Origin: UBA1924 sp963976625
Lineage (GTDB): Bacteria; Planctomycetota; Phycisphaerae; Phycisphaerales; UBA1924
DNA length: 35,974 nucleotides
NCBI GenBank assembly: GCA_963976625.1
Contig: CAXBLA010000031.1
Span: 1-35,974, forward strand
Reading direction: 5' to 3'
Shown here in pieces: positions 1 to 7,423 of the stretch. The notes under the pieces were generated by a model. The model ran no database searches and was not told the origin of the DNA. It was given only the letters and a program-made list of their open reading frames with translations. Made by a program: the position numbers and the translations under genes. How positions within the stretch are numbered: position 1 is the stretch's first letter; each line of letters starts with the position of its first letter.

Positions 1-949
1 CGGCCCGACCAGCGACGGGCGACGAAAGCCAGAACTCTTCGCCCCCGGCTGCGACATCGAGTCCGCCCGCTCACTCACCGAATGCAGCACGATCGGATTC
101 ACCGGCACCTCCATGGCCGCCCCAGCGATCGCCGGCACCGCGGCCCTCGCCCGCCAGTACTTCGAAGAAGGCTTCTACCCATCCGGGCTCGCCGAGTCCG
201 AAGACGGCTTTGTCCCCTCGGGCACGCTGCTCAAAGCGACCCTGCTCAACTCAGCCGTGGACATGACCGGGATCGCCGGCTTCCCATCCGAGCAAGAAGG
301 CTGGGGACGCGTCCTGCTCGACAACGGGCTCTACCTCGATGGTGATTCACGCAAGCTCGTCATCCGCGATGTCCGCAACGCCAGCGACGACGCGCTGAGC
401 ACCGAAGACATGTTCGACATGCGATTCACTGTGGACTCCAACAGCGAGCCGCTCAAGGTCACGCTCGTCTGGCACGACGCGCCCGCGGCACCCAACGCCG
501 CATTCGCGCCCGTCAACAACCTCGACCTCGAGGTCATTAACCCAGCCGGCGGCATCCTCGTGGGCAACAGCATCACCAACGGCGTCTCGCAGTTCGGCGG
601 CTCGCCCGACTCGATCAACAATGTCGAGATGGTCATGCTCCCCACCCCGGTAACGGGCGAGTACACCATCCGTGTCAAGGGCACCGCCGTCAATGCCGGT
701 CAGCAGGGCTACGCGATCGTCATGACGGGCGACATCACCGAGCTGCCCCCGGGCGGGTGCAACGGCGCGGACATGGCCGAGCCCTTCGGCACATTCGATT
801 TCTTCGATGTCTCGGCCTTCCTCGACGCGTTCGGCGCTCAGAACCCAGCCGCCGATATCGATGGCAACGAGCTCTTTGACTTCTTCGATGTCTCCGCCTT
901 CCTCGACCTCTTCGCCAACGGCTGCCCCGGCGGCAAGGGCTCGTCCTGA
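1..949 (+). CDS. Secreted S8 (subtilisin-family) serine peptidase, 3' part only, with C-terminal GC-type dockerin-like module
   Basis: The gene enters from the left edge with its frame open from base 2, so the signal peptide and the catalytic Asp and His lie outside the window. The nucleophile motif GTSMAAP is present, with Ser at codon 110-112, preceded by a FAPG segment typical of subtilases. After the protease core comes a beta-sandwich-like domain (LKVTLVWHDAP, NNLDLEVINPAG, GEYTIRVKG) resembling the C-terminal barrel of KP-43-type bacterial subtilases. The protein ends in two EF-hand-like units, DFFDVSAFLDAFG and DFFDVSAFLDLFA, then GCPGGKGSS. This fits an exported protease whose tail is used for calcium binding or docking. 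Unlike the other family members in this window, it carries six residues after GCP. The protease family call is firm; the role of the tail is inferred. Confidence 0.9.
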   Translation, partial: GPTSDGRRKPELFAPGCDIESARSLTECSTIGFTGTSMAAPAIAGTAALARQYFEEGFYPSGLAESEDGFVPSGTLLKATLLNSAVDMTGIAGFPSEQEGWGRVLLDNGLYLDGDSRKLVIRDVRNASDDALSTEDMFDMRFTVDSNSEPLKVTLVWHDAPAAPNAAFAPVNNLDLEVINPAGGILVGNSITNGVSQFGGSPDSINNVEMVMLPTPVTGEYTIRVKGTAVNAGQQGYAIVMTGDITELPPGGCNGADMAEPFGTFDFFDVSAFLDAFGAQNPAADIDGNELFDFFDVSAFLDLFANGCPGGKGSS

Positions 950-1018
950 ACGAGCATGATGGTGCATGATCGCGCCTGATCAAAACCCACCCCCGACGCC
1001 CCGCCTACGCTTGTCGTT

Positions 1019-1981
1019 GTGGAACCCGTGATCGAAACCCCATCCCGCTCGGTGTCGTTCTTTGGACGCGTGCTCATCGCGATGGGTGATATCAAACTCG
1101 CCCACTCCGTCTTCGCGCTCCCCTTCGCGGTGCTCGGCGCGTTCTTGGTCATCCCCCGCCATGGCGGCGGGCGATCAGCGCCCAGAACCGTCATCTGGGA
1201 AAACTTCTCGCTCATGCTGGTGCTGATCGTGATCTGCATGGTCTTTGCGCGCAGCTGGGCGATGCTCGTCAACCGGATCGCCGACGCGAAGATTGACGCG
1301 AATAACCCCCGCACCGCCCGCCGAGCTTTCGCCAGCGGACGGCTCAGCCTCCGCGACGGATACCTGATGCTCGCGCTCAACGCGCTGGGCTTCATCGGCT
1401 CGTGCGCACTCTTCATCGTCGTCGCCCAGAACTGGTACCCGCTGATCCTCAGCGTGCCCGTGCTGCTGTGGATCGGGTTCTACTCGTTCACCAAACGCTT
1501 CACCTGGCTGTGTCATGTGTTCTTGGGCGGTGCGCTCGCCGCCTCGCCCATCGCCGCGGCCATCGCGGTCAACCCCGACGCGCTCTTCGGGCTCGACAGC
1601 CCCGGAGTCTTCTGGATCGCGGGCATGGTCGCGTGCTGGGTCGCGGGCTTCGACATCATCTATGCATTGCAAGACCTCGACTACGACCAAGAGGTCGGGC
1701 TCAGCTCGATCCCGTCGCGCTTCGGCTGGAAAACAGCCGCGTGGCTCAGCCGACTCCTCCATGTGCTGGCTCTGGGCTGCCTGCTCATGGCCTGGCACAG
1801 CGAGCCCAAGCTCGGAATCCTCTTCGCGGGAGCGATCTTCATCGTCGCCGGGCTGCTGTTCCACGAGCACCGCATCCTCGCCAAGCGGGGCAAAGCCGGG
1901 ATCCCGATGGCGTTCTTCACGCTCAACGGGATCGTGTCGGTGGTGCTCGGGATCGTGGGCTGTATCGACCTGCTGGTCTAA
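1019..1981 (+). CDS. mqnP: UbiA-family polyprenyltransferase, probably MqnP of futalosine-route menaquinone synthesis
   Basis: This is an integral membrane prenyltransferase of 320 residues with about eight hydrophobic segments. Both Mg-diphosphate aspartate motifs of the UbiA fold are visible: NRIADAKIDANNPRTARR (N85, D89, D93) and the DLDYD stretch (D219, D221, D223), followed by EVGLSSIPSRFG. The NPRTARR and GLSSIPSRFG signatures fit the subgroup usually annotated as 4-hydroxybenzoate prenyltransferase-like or MqnP. MqnP is thought to prenylate dehydroinosine-futalosine-derived 6-hydroxy-2-naphthoate. The chosen start is GTG; another GTG three codons on (1028) is possible and no clear ribosome site separates them. 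No other quinone gene lies nearby, so the naphthoate-versus-benzoate choice rests on family resemblance. Confidence 0.85.
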   Translation: MEPVIETPSRSVSFFGRVLIAMGDIKLAHSVFALPFAVLGAFLVIPRHGGGRSAPRTVIWENFSLMLVLIVICMVFARSWAMLVNRIADAKIDANNPRTARRAFASGRLSLRDGYLMLALNALGFIGSCALFIVVAQNWYPLILSVPVLLWIGFYSFTKRFTWLCHVFLGGALAASPIAAAIAVNPDALFGLDSPGVFWIAGMVACWVAGFDIIYALQDLDYDQEVGLSSIPSRFGWKTAAWLSRLLHVLALGCLLMAWHSEPKLGILFAGAIFIVAGLLFHEHRILAKRGKAGIPMAFFTLNGIVSVVLGIVGCIDLLV

Positions 1982-2022
1982 GCCGCTGGATTCGACGCTA
2001 GCGAGCCGGTTTTTCTATTTTC

Positions 2023-2039
2023 AGATTTTCTTGAAATCT
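2023..2039. promoter_or_regulatory. Inverted repeat AGATTT-N5-AAATCT upstream of the GbsR-like gene
   Basis: A perfect 6-bp inverted repeat with a 5-nt spacer lies in the AT-rich 95-bp gap before the regulator gene, ending 37 bp before its ATG. A second, offset repeat (TTTCA-N8-TGAAA) overlaps it. MarR/GbsR-type proteins bind such palindromes and often control their own gene, so an autoregulatory operator is plausible. I could not place a convincing -35/-10 pair around it. Confidence 0.35.
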
Positions 2040-2076
2040 CCTAGACTTCCCCCGCCCGATCGCGCATACTTTTGGT

Positions 2077-2715
2077 ATGAAACGCAAGCCCGCACCTGTC
2101 AGTTCCCCCGCGATCAAGGCCCAGCTCCTCGAAGCCCAGGACCGCTTTATCGCGTCGTGGGGTCGCATGGGCTCGGTCTGGGGGATCTCGCGGACGATGG
2201 CCGAGGTGCACGCATTGCTCTATATCACCGGCACGCCCATGTGTACCGATGAGATCATGGACCGCCTGCGCGTCTCGCGCGGCAATGTCTCCATGTCGGT
2301 GCGCTCGCTGCTCGAATGGGCCGTGATCGAAAAGGTCCGCCTGCCCGAGGACCGCAAGGAGTACTACCAAGCCGAGCAGGATGTCTGGTCGATGCTCCGC
2401 GCGATCGCCCGCGAACGGATCAAACGCGAGGTGGACCCGCTGCTCGATGCGCTCGATGAAATCGGCGACCTGAGCCCGCAGATCGCGACCAACTCGCCCG
2501 AGGATGTCCACGCCCTGCACCACCGCCTCGACGAGGTCCGTGATGGGTTCGAGCTGATCACCACACTCACCCACAAGTTCGCCGGCCCGCGCGGCGCCGG
2601 GCTCCAGACAGCCGCCAAGCTGCTCTCCAAAGCCCCCGTCGGACGCAGCACCAAGCACGCCCCCAAACGCGCCCCCCGCCCCCCCCGCCCCCCCACCAAC
2701 GAGGCCCGCCCATGA
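2077..2715 (+). CDS. GbsR/MarR-like winged-helix transcriptional regulator
   Basis: The protein has 212 residues. Its N-terminal half matches the GbsR pattern: RFIASWGRMGSVWGISRTMA, then a winged helix with MCTDEIMDRLRVSRGNVSMS as the HTH and KVRLPEDRKEYYQAE as the wing. A helical segment follows (about residues 105-165) that probably forms the dimer interface. The last 30 residues are a Lys/Arg/Pro-rich tail. In other bacteria GbsR proteins repress osmoprotectant uptake or choline oxidation genes; none are visible here, so the target is unknown. The stop codon overlaps the next gene's ATG (ATGA). No clear Shine-Dalgarno is seen before the ATG. An inverted repeat at 2023-2039 may be its operator. 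Confidence 0.85.
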   Translation: MKRKPAPVSSPAIKAQLLEAQDRFIASWGRMGSVWGISRTMAEVHALLYITGTPMCTDEIMDRLRVSRGNVSMSVRSLLEWAVIEKVRLPEDRKEYYQAEQDVWSMLRAIARERIKREVDPLLDALDEIGDLSPQIATNSPEDVHALHHRLDEVRDGFELITTLTHKFAGPRGAGLQTAAKLLSKAPVGRSTKHAPKRAPRPPRPPTNEARP

Positions 2716-3188
2716 GCCTCCATCCCATCACCAACCCCACGCGAACATGCAAGCCCCTCGTCGCCATCGAGCTCGACCAGGATGCCCGCCGAGCACAGTC
2801 AGTAAAGACCATCCGGATCAGTTGGAAGGTCTCGCGCAGCGCCTTGGGTGAGCACGCCCCCGAAGGACGATCGCCGTTCGTCACCCTTGAGCTGGCGATC
2901 AATCCGTGCAGTTCAGACCAGGCTATGTCCTGCTCCGTGATTGATCCCAAGCACACCACTCGCCGAGCCATTGAGCTCGCTGGGTCAATCCCAACAATCT
3001 GTGTGGCTGATTCAGCAATGGGCATCGTGATTGAATCCGATGATCCAACGAATCTCGTCTGCCACCTCCGATCCCCCAAGCACGGTGACCGCTACGAACT
3101 GGTCTACATCCGCAGCTCGATCTTCGAGCAGCTCCAAGTCCCCGGCGGTCGCTACGAGCCCATCGGGGCCCGGGGCGAATCCGACTGA
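2712..3188 (+). CDS. Hypothetical protein translationally coupled to the GbsR-like regulator
   Basis: I do not recognise this 158-residue protein. It begins within the stop of the regulator (ATGA, 4-base overlap), which argues for coupled translation and is the main reason to accept it. The predicted chain looks soluble and mixed alpha/beta, without signal peptide or membrane helix. Features seen are a Cys pair in NPCSSDQAMSC and a C-terminal ELVYIRSSIFEQLQ segment. It is less GC-rich than the gene before it. It ends just before a terminator hairpin, closing a two-gene unit. It could be a ligand-binding or partner protein of the regulator, but nothing in the sequence shows that. Confidence 0.6.
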   Translation: MSLHPITNPTRTCKPLVAIELDQDARRAQSVKTIRISWKVSRSALGEHAPEGRSPFVTLELAINPCSSDQAMSCSVIDPKHTTRRAIELAGSIPTICVADSAMGIVIESDDPTNLVCHLRSPKHGDRYELVYIRSSIFEQLQVPGGRYEPIGARGESD

Positions 3189-3225
3189 GCCAGACCAAAC
3201 CAAATCAAACTAGATCAGCGCATGA

Positions 3226-3251
3226 AAAAGCCGCCCAATTGGACGGCTTTC
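3226..3251. terminator. Hairpin terminator between convergent genes
   Basis: AAAGCCG (3227-3233) pairs with CGGCTTT (3244-3250), with further inner C-G pairs and a small loop. An A run lies on the left and Ts on the right, so it can serve both the + strand pair ending at 3188 and the - strand gene ending at 3276. Confidence 0.7.
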
Positions 3252-3275
3252 GTTGTTCTAAACACTGTTCGAGCC

Positions 3276-4118
3276 TCAGCTCTTGCGGAGCATCAGCCAT
3301 CCAACGATCGCGAAGATCAGCACGGCTGCAGCGCCGCCGCCGGCGATCATGTAGAGCATGTTGGTATCAACCTTGCCCAGGATCATCTGTGAGCCCCCGG
3401 TCATGCCCAGCACCATCACGGCCATCGCGACCATGAGCATCAGCACGATGCCCAGCGCGGCTCCGCCGAACATACCAGATGCCGCGCCGTCGTACGCCTC
3501 GGCCGATGCCATCGGCATCATCGCCGGTGCGGCCGGTGTGAAGTCTGAGCCTTCGGAATCGGTGCCTTCAAACAATGCACCCGCGACCGAGCCACCAAAG
3601 GCGGTATCGCCGATCGCGCTGCCGCCAACCGATGCGCCCGCTGCCGAGTCGGCCGCGAGATCGTCGAGCAGGTTGCCGCCCAGTGATGTATCGTCCGGCT
3701 CAAACGCCAGCTGCGCAAGCCCGGAGCCCGAAGCGCCGGCGTCCATGTTGAAACCCGAGCCGCCCAGTGCGCCACCCGAAACAAGCGTGTCGGCGTTGGC
3801 ATCGATTTCTTCGCCTTCATCAACATCGAAGATCGAAACGCCCGTGCCCTCGTTGGAGGTATCGAATGCCATCGCGCTGGCGCTGCCTGTTGAGCTCAGC
3901 GAGATCGCTTCGACGCCACCAGCCGTGTCGGCCAGGGTAATGTCTTCATCGCCGTCATCGTCGCCGGCGAGCAGATCAACCTGCTCAACCTTGAACATCA
4001 GCTTATCGCGATCGCGAAACTCCTGGAGCTGTCCGGACTCGGCGAGCGATTGAACATCCGCCTCATCCATGCCGAGCTTGGCGGCTGCTTCGTCGAGCGT
4101 GTAAAACATCTTGGCCAT
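3276..4118 (-). CDS. Membrane-anchored protein with N-terminal MerR/excisionase-type HTH
   Basis: The ATG at 4118 was chosen because GGAG lies eight to ten bases upstream; an in-frame ATG further upstream lacks this and would add 13 unrelated residues. Residues 1-50 (MFYTLDEAAAKLGMDEADV, then SGQLQEFRDRDKLMF) form the short winged HTH of the excisionase/MerR type. A long low-complexity middle, rich in Asp, Ala, Gly and Ser, follows. The last 80 residues hold two strongly hydrophobic helices (VLMLMVAMAVMVLGM and AVLIFAIVGWLML), ending LRKS. This makes a 280-residue protein with a DNA-binding-like head and a membrane tail. HTH plus spacer plus helices recurs in planctomycete proteins of unknown function. 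Whether the HTH binds DNA or a protein partner cannot be told. Confidence 0.8.
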   Translation of the reverse strand: MAKMFYTLDEAAAKLGMDEADVQSLAESGQLQEFRDRDKLMFKVEQVDLLAGDDDGDEDITLADTAGGVEAISLSSTGSASAMAFDTSNEGTGVSIFDVDEGEEIDANADTLVSGGALGGSGFNMDAGASGSGLAQLAFEPDDTSLGGNLLDDLAADSAAGASVGGSAIGDTAFGGSVAGALFEGTDSEGSDFTPAAPAMMPMASAEAYDGAASGMFGGAALGIVLMLMVAMAVMVLGMTGGSQMILGKVDTNMLYMIAGGGAAAVLIFAIVGWLMLRKS

Positions 4119-4373
4119 GGTGTGGTCTCCGCGTGATCGGATCACGCCAGCGATCAATCACGCCGGCGTGTTGTTGGTTTGAATCATCGTCCCTGCGCTC
4201 CGCTTGGGAATCGCATCGCCCGGGCACAGAACAGCCCGAGAGAGAAGGATAGCACACCTAGCCCCCTTTGGGTACCGGCATGCCCTGACCCTGTACGCAG
4301 GCCGAACAGGCGTGGTTTCATCAATTGGTGCACACAACTGGTGTTCTCAATGCCCATATCCGGGCTTGTCGGC

Positions 4374-5294
4374 TCATCCGATCGAGCGCGTGACCGACAC
4401 CCCGGCATACAACCCCGCCACGGCTTCTCGCGGCACCGTCATCGGCGGATAGCTGTTATTGATCGGCTGGATCCGGATCAGCTCGCCCCCCGACTCATCC
4501 TTCTGAAAATACACCCGTTTAAAAGTACTCTCGTCGTCACGCTCGAGACGCACAAAGCAGTCCATCCCGTCTTGGATCTCACGGGCCGGCGAGAACACGA
4601 CAATGTCGCCCTCGCGGTAGTTGGGCTCCATCGAGTCCCCCACCACCCGGGCCGCGAAGGCATCGGGGTCGTTGAGATCCGGGGCGCGGACATATTCGTC
4701 GGCGATCCGGGCGGGATAGCCCATATCGGTAAAATCCGCCGGATACCCAGCCGTCACCTTGTTAATCAACGGCACCTCCATCGGCAGCATCCCCAACGCT
4801 CTGGGCGGCTGTTCATCGGCTTGTTCATGGGCTTGTTCATGGCCCTGCTTGTTTTCTGAGTCATCTGATGGCTGGGCATGATCCGGATCGATCTGGTCGA
4901 TCAGCCGACGGAGTTCGCCCGATTCGTAGAGCCCGTCGAGCGAATGCTTGGACTTGGTGCCCATCGCCAGGCAACGCGCGAGCCGAGCGACGGACTCCTC
5001 GCGCTCGCGCAGCTGCTCGAGGCTCTCGCGGATCGGCTTGGGCGTCTGATCCCACTGCGCACACTCGAAGAGCTCGCCCGACTGGAACGAGAGCGCCTGC
5101 TCGAGCTTCTCGATCAACGCGTCGGCCGGCGGCCCCTTGTGCCCGTTCTCAATAGATGAAAGGTACGACTTGGCGCACCCGACGCGATCTGCGAGCGTCG
5201 CCAGCGACAGCCCGTTCTGCACGCGGTGCTGCCGCAGCATTGAGGCAAACGAGCCCACGCGAGCGGTGCCGGGTTGAAGAGGTTGATCAGTCAT
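4374..5294 (-). CDS. LexA/CI-type repressor: XRE HTH plus S24 self-cleaving peptidase domain
   Basis: This 306-residue cytosolic regulator has an XRE helix-turn-helix at about residues 16-70 (GLSLATLADRVGCAKSYLS), a charged helical linker, a His/Glu/Gln-rich stretch (about 160-173), then an S24 domain. In the S24 domain I see the predicted cleavage site in KVTAGYP (Ala182-Gly183), the nucleophile in VGDSMEPNYREGDIVV (Ser221) and the general base in STFKRV (Lys259). The Ser-Lys spacing of 38 is that of LexA and CI. Family knowledge: such repressors cleave themselves when RecA filaments form, freeing their promoters. The ATG at 5294 starts just before the HTH; a longer frame upstream runs into the promoter region and is less likely. 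The gene is divergent from the terminase operon and is its probable repressor. Confidence 0.9.
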   Translation of the reverse strand: MTDQPLQPGTARVGSFASMLRQHRVQNGLSLATLADRVGCAKSYLSSIENGHKGPPADALIEKLEQALSFQSGELFECAQWDQTPKPIRESLEQLREREESVARLARCLAMGTKSKHSLDGLYESGELRRLIDQIDPDHAQPSDDSENKQGHEQAHEQADEQPPRALGMLPMEVPLINKVTAGYPADFTDMGYPARIADEYVRAPDLNDPDAFAARVVGDSMEPNYREGDIVVFSPAREIQDGMDCFVRLERDDESTFKRVYFQKDESGGELIRIQPINNSYPPMTVPREAVAGLYAGVSVTRSIG

Positions 5295-5403
5295 CTGTTT
5301 TCGAGAGGGTCTTGAGATGGAACGCGAAATGTTGATATCTCGATACATTTGAGCATAGTGACAAGATCTGTGCGCTGATTCGTTGATATGCCTAACAATA
5401 CCC

Positions 5404-5433
5404 TTGCAAATCGTTCTCTTCCTTGTGTATACT
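5404..5433 (+). promoter_or_regulatory. Sigma70-like promoter of the terminase operon
   Basis: TTGCAA (5404-5409) and TATACT (5428-5433) are separated by 18 bp, which predicts a start near 5440. The region is AT-rich compared with the flanking genes. The palindrome at 5442-5459 sits immediately after the predicted start. Confidence 0.6.
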
Positions 5434-5441
5434 GAAAAATC

Positions 5442-5459
5442 GTTCACATTATTGTGAAC
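5442..5459. promoter_or_regulatory. Perfect palindrome GTTCACA-N4-TGTGAAC, probable repressor operator
   Basis: Two perfect 7-bp arms with a TTAT spacer cover the predicted transcription start of the + strand operon. Size, symmetry and position are those of a LexA/CI-type operator. The only repressor gene nearby is the divergent S24 protein. I saw no second copy in the window. Confidence 0.65.
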
Positions 5460-5523
5460 AAATCAGAGCACATGTCAAGAAACAAACAGAATTTGACCGG
5501 GATAGATAGGCAAGGAGACCAAA

Positions 5524-5994
5524 ATGGGGCGTACCACCAATACAGCGGACTGGCTCGACGGCATCAGCGAGGACATGGACCTACGAAAGCGGCGCGAGGA
5601 CTCGCTGACGGACCAGATCGTTCGCCGGGCCCATTGGCTCGAGCCCCGCGATTGCGAGCTGGTGCTCTTGATGTTCCGCGACGGACGATCGGCCCGGTCC
5701 ATCGCTCTGCTCAACAACGACTGCCCGCGCCAGATCCGCCGAAGAATCAAGCGCCTCGTCCATCGGCTCCAAGACCCTCGCGTCGCGTATGTCGTCGCCC
5801 ACCACGAATCATGGAGCAAGTCACGCAAGTCCATCGCCCGAGCGCTCTTCATCCAGGGGCGATCGATCCGCGAGACCACCGAAGAACTCGGGCTGAGCTT
5901 CTACTCCGTCCGCAAGCACCGCGAAGCCATCGACGCGATGTGCGCCGCCGAGATCGACACCCCGTCGCCGAGCACGCTCCGCGCGTGGCGATAA
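5524..5994 (+). CDS. Small protein with two HTH segments, first gene of the terminase operon
   Basis: AAGGAG at 5512-5517 lies six bases before the ATG. The 156-residue product is very rich in Arg. It contains two helix-turn-helix-like segments: one around residues 37-75 (RDCELVLLMFRDGRSARSIA, resembling a sigma region 4 or ECF-type HTH) and one around 100-138 (ALFIQGRSIRETTEELGLS, then FYSVRKHREAI). There is no signal peptide or membrane helix. Small terminase subunits are short HTH proteins encoded just ahead of TerL, so this could be a DNA-recognition partner for the terminase. It could equally be a second regulator. The family is not one I can name. Confidence 0.8.
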   Translation: MGRTTNTADWLDGISEDMDLRKRREDSLTDQIVRRAHWLEPRDCELVLLMFRDGRSARSIALLNNDCPRQIRRRIKRLVHRLQDPRVAYVVAHHESWSKSRKSIARALFIQGRSIRETTEELGLSFYSVRKHREAIDAMCAAEIDTPSPSTLRAWR

Positions 5995-6022
5995 CAAACA
6001 GGCACACACAGAGAGGTTGACC

Positions 6023-7423
6023 ATGGGATGGAACCGATCCAAAGCAATCCACACGCCGACGAAGGTCGTCACGCCAGCTGCTCCCAGTGAGTCGGCCGTG
6101 CGCGCCTGCGCCGGGTTCGGATTACTGGTCGAGACCCAAGCATCCGACGCCCCGAAGCACACACGCCCAACCCCCGACATGCTCCGCGCGATCGAGCAAG
6201 CCCAAACGGTTCTCCTCACCGGCCCATCAGGCTCAGGAAAATCCTGCCTGCTCCGCGGGCTTCAAAACACACTTGGCAAACAACACGGCATCGGATCTGT
6301 CCACAGAGTAAATAACACCTCATTGCCCGGTCGCTCACTCATCGACCTGCTCGGTGGCTCGCTCAACGAGAAACTCTCGATCCTATCGCACGCCGGGCTC
6401 GCCGAGCCCCGGCTCTGGGCGCTCTCGCCGGCCTGCCTCTCAGAAGGCGAACGCGCCCGGTTCAGCCTGGCGATCGCGATGAGCCGAGCCAAGCCCGGCG
6501 ATGTGCTCATCGTCGATGAACTCTGCACCGCGCTCGATCGCACCAGCGCGTACGCGTTGTCAAGAACCATCCGACGCTGGGCGAACCGTTCTGGCATCAC
6601 ACTCATCGGCGCATCAGCCCACGAAGACATGGAGTCCATGCTCGACCCGGACCTTGTGATTGATCTGCACTCGAACGCCCTTCGCCCATCGACGGGCTTG
6701 ATCGAACAACCGATCCACATCGAACCCGGCACCATCGACGATTACCGACAGCTCGCCCATCTGCACTACCTCGCCGACGAACCCGCGACGCGCACGCTGG
6801 TGCTCAGGGCAACCCGCACGACACCAACGCAAGGCCAACTCCTCGCGGGGGTGCTGGTGGTCTCGATGCCCACGCTCAATGCGTCGTGGAGAAGCCGGGC
6901 GTGGCCGGGTGTCTTCAACACAGACAGCAAAGCGATCAACGCCCGTCGACTCAACGCACACCTGCGGACCATTTCGCGGGTGATTGTCGAGCCGCGATCG
7001 CGTGGGCTCGGGGTGGCGAGCGCGTTGGTCCGGGCGTACCTGCACAACCCACAAACGATCGCGACCGAATCAATCGCCGCGATGGGATCGGCCTGTCCAT
7101 TTTTTGAGCGCGCCGGGATGACCCCCTACCCGCTGCTCCCCTCCCCGACCGACCTGAGGCTCATCGACGCCATCGAGCATGAACACTGCACGCTGTGCGA
7201 TCTGACAAAGCACGAAACCATCGACAACCCGCTCATCGCCCGCGAGCTGATCACCTGGAGCAAGAGCCGAAAGCTTGTCGGCCCAGGGACCCACGATCGA
7301 CACACCGCCCAGCAACTCGCCCCCATCGCCGCCTGTCGGCTCCTCGCCCAACCCCGCGCGTACGCCCATGTACATCAAGAACACGAAGACGCAGAGGGAA
7401 GCAATCGGGATGGAACACACTGA
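6023..7423 (+). CDS. ABC-type ATPase fused to a GNAT-like acetyltransferase domain (COG2401-like)
   Basis: The product has 466 residues. ATG 6023 is preferred over the TTG two codons upstream because GAGAGG precedes it at good spacing. The first half is an ABC ATPase: Walker A GPSGSGKS (67-74, Lys73), signature LSEGERARF (139-147), Walker B DVLIVDE (Asp165, Glu166), and His200 in GASAHED as H-loop. No transmembrane segment is present, so it is not a transporter subunit. The second half (about 230-400) looks like a GNAT fold, with RVIVEPRSRGLGVASALV holding the acetyl-CoA loop pattern RxxGxG. This is the order described for COG2401 proteins. After about residue 400 a short tail has a Cys pair (CTLCDLTKHE around 390) and charged sequence. 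The role is unknown; its position just before TerL suggests an ATP-driven accessory. The 3' end overlaps the next gene by 14 bases. Confidence 0.85.
   Translation: MGWNRSKAIHTPTKVVTPAAPSESAVRACAGFGLLVETQASDAPKHTRPTPDMLRAIEQAQTVLLTGPSGSGKSCLLRGLQNTLGKQHGIGSVHRVNNTSLPGRSLIDLLGGSLNEKLSILSHAGLAEPRLWALSPACLSEGERARFSLAIAMSRAKPGDVLIVDELCTALDRTSAYALSRTIRRWANRSGITLIGASAHEDMESMLDPDLVIDLHSNALRPSTGLIEQPIHIEPGTIDDYRQLAHLHYLADEPATRTLVLRATRTTPTQGQLLAGVLVVSMPTLNASWRSRAWPGVFNTDSKAINARRLNAHLRTISRVIVEPRSRGLGVASALVRAYLHNPQTIATESIAAMGSACPFFERAGMTPYPLLPSPTDLRLIDAIEHEHCTLCDLTKHETIDNPLIARELITWSKSRKLVGPGTHDRHTAQQLAPIAACRLLAQPRAYAHVHQEHEDAEGSNRDGTH

Noticed and set aside
776..931. Short repeated units in the dockerin-coding 3' ends as a possible CRISPR
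   Set aside because: The repeats are in frame and translate to EF-hand-like units; no constant repeat-spacer alternation is seen here or elsewhere in the window.
4322..4343. Near-identical CAATTGGTG and CAACTGGTG direct repeats
   Set aside because: Only two copies with a mismatch in a gap without a promoter; no basis for a functional call.
5295..5447. N-terminal extension of the repressor by 51 residues
   Set aside because: It would cover the divergent promoter region and gives a sequence unlike any repressor N-terminus; the HTH begins just after the ATG at 5294.
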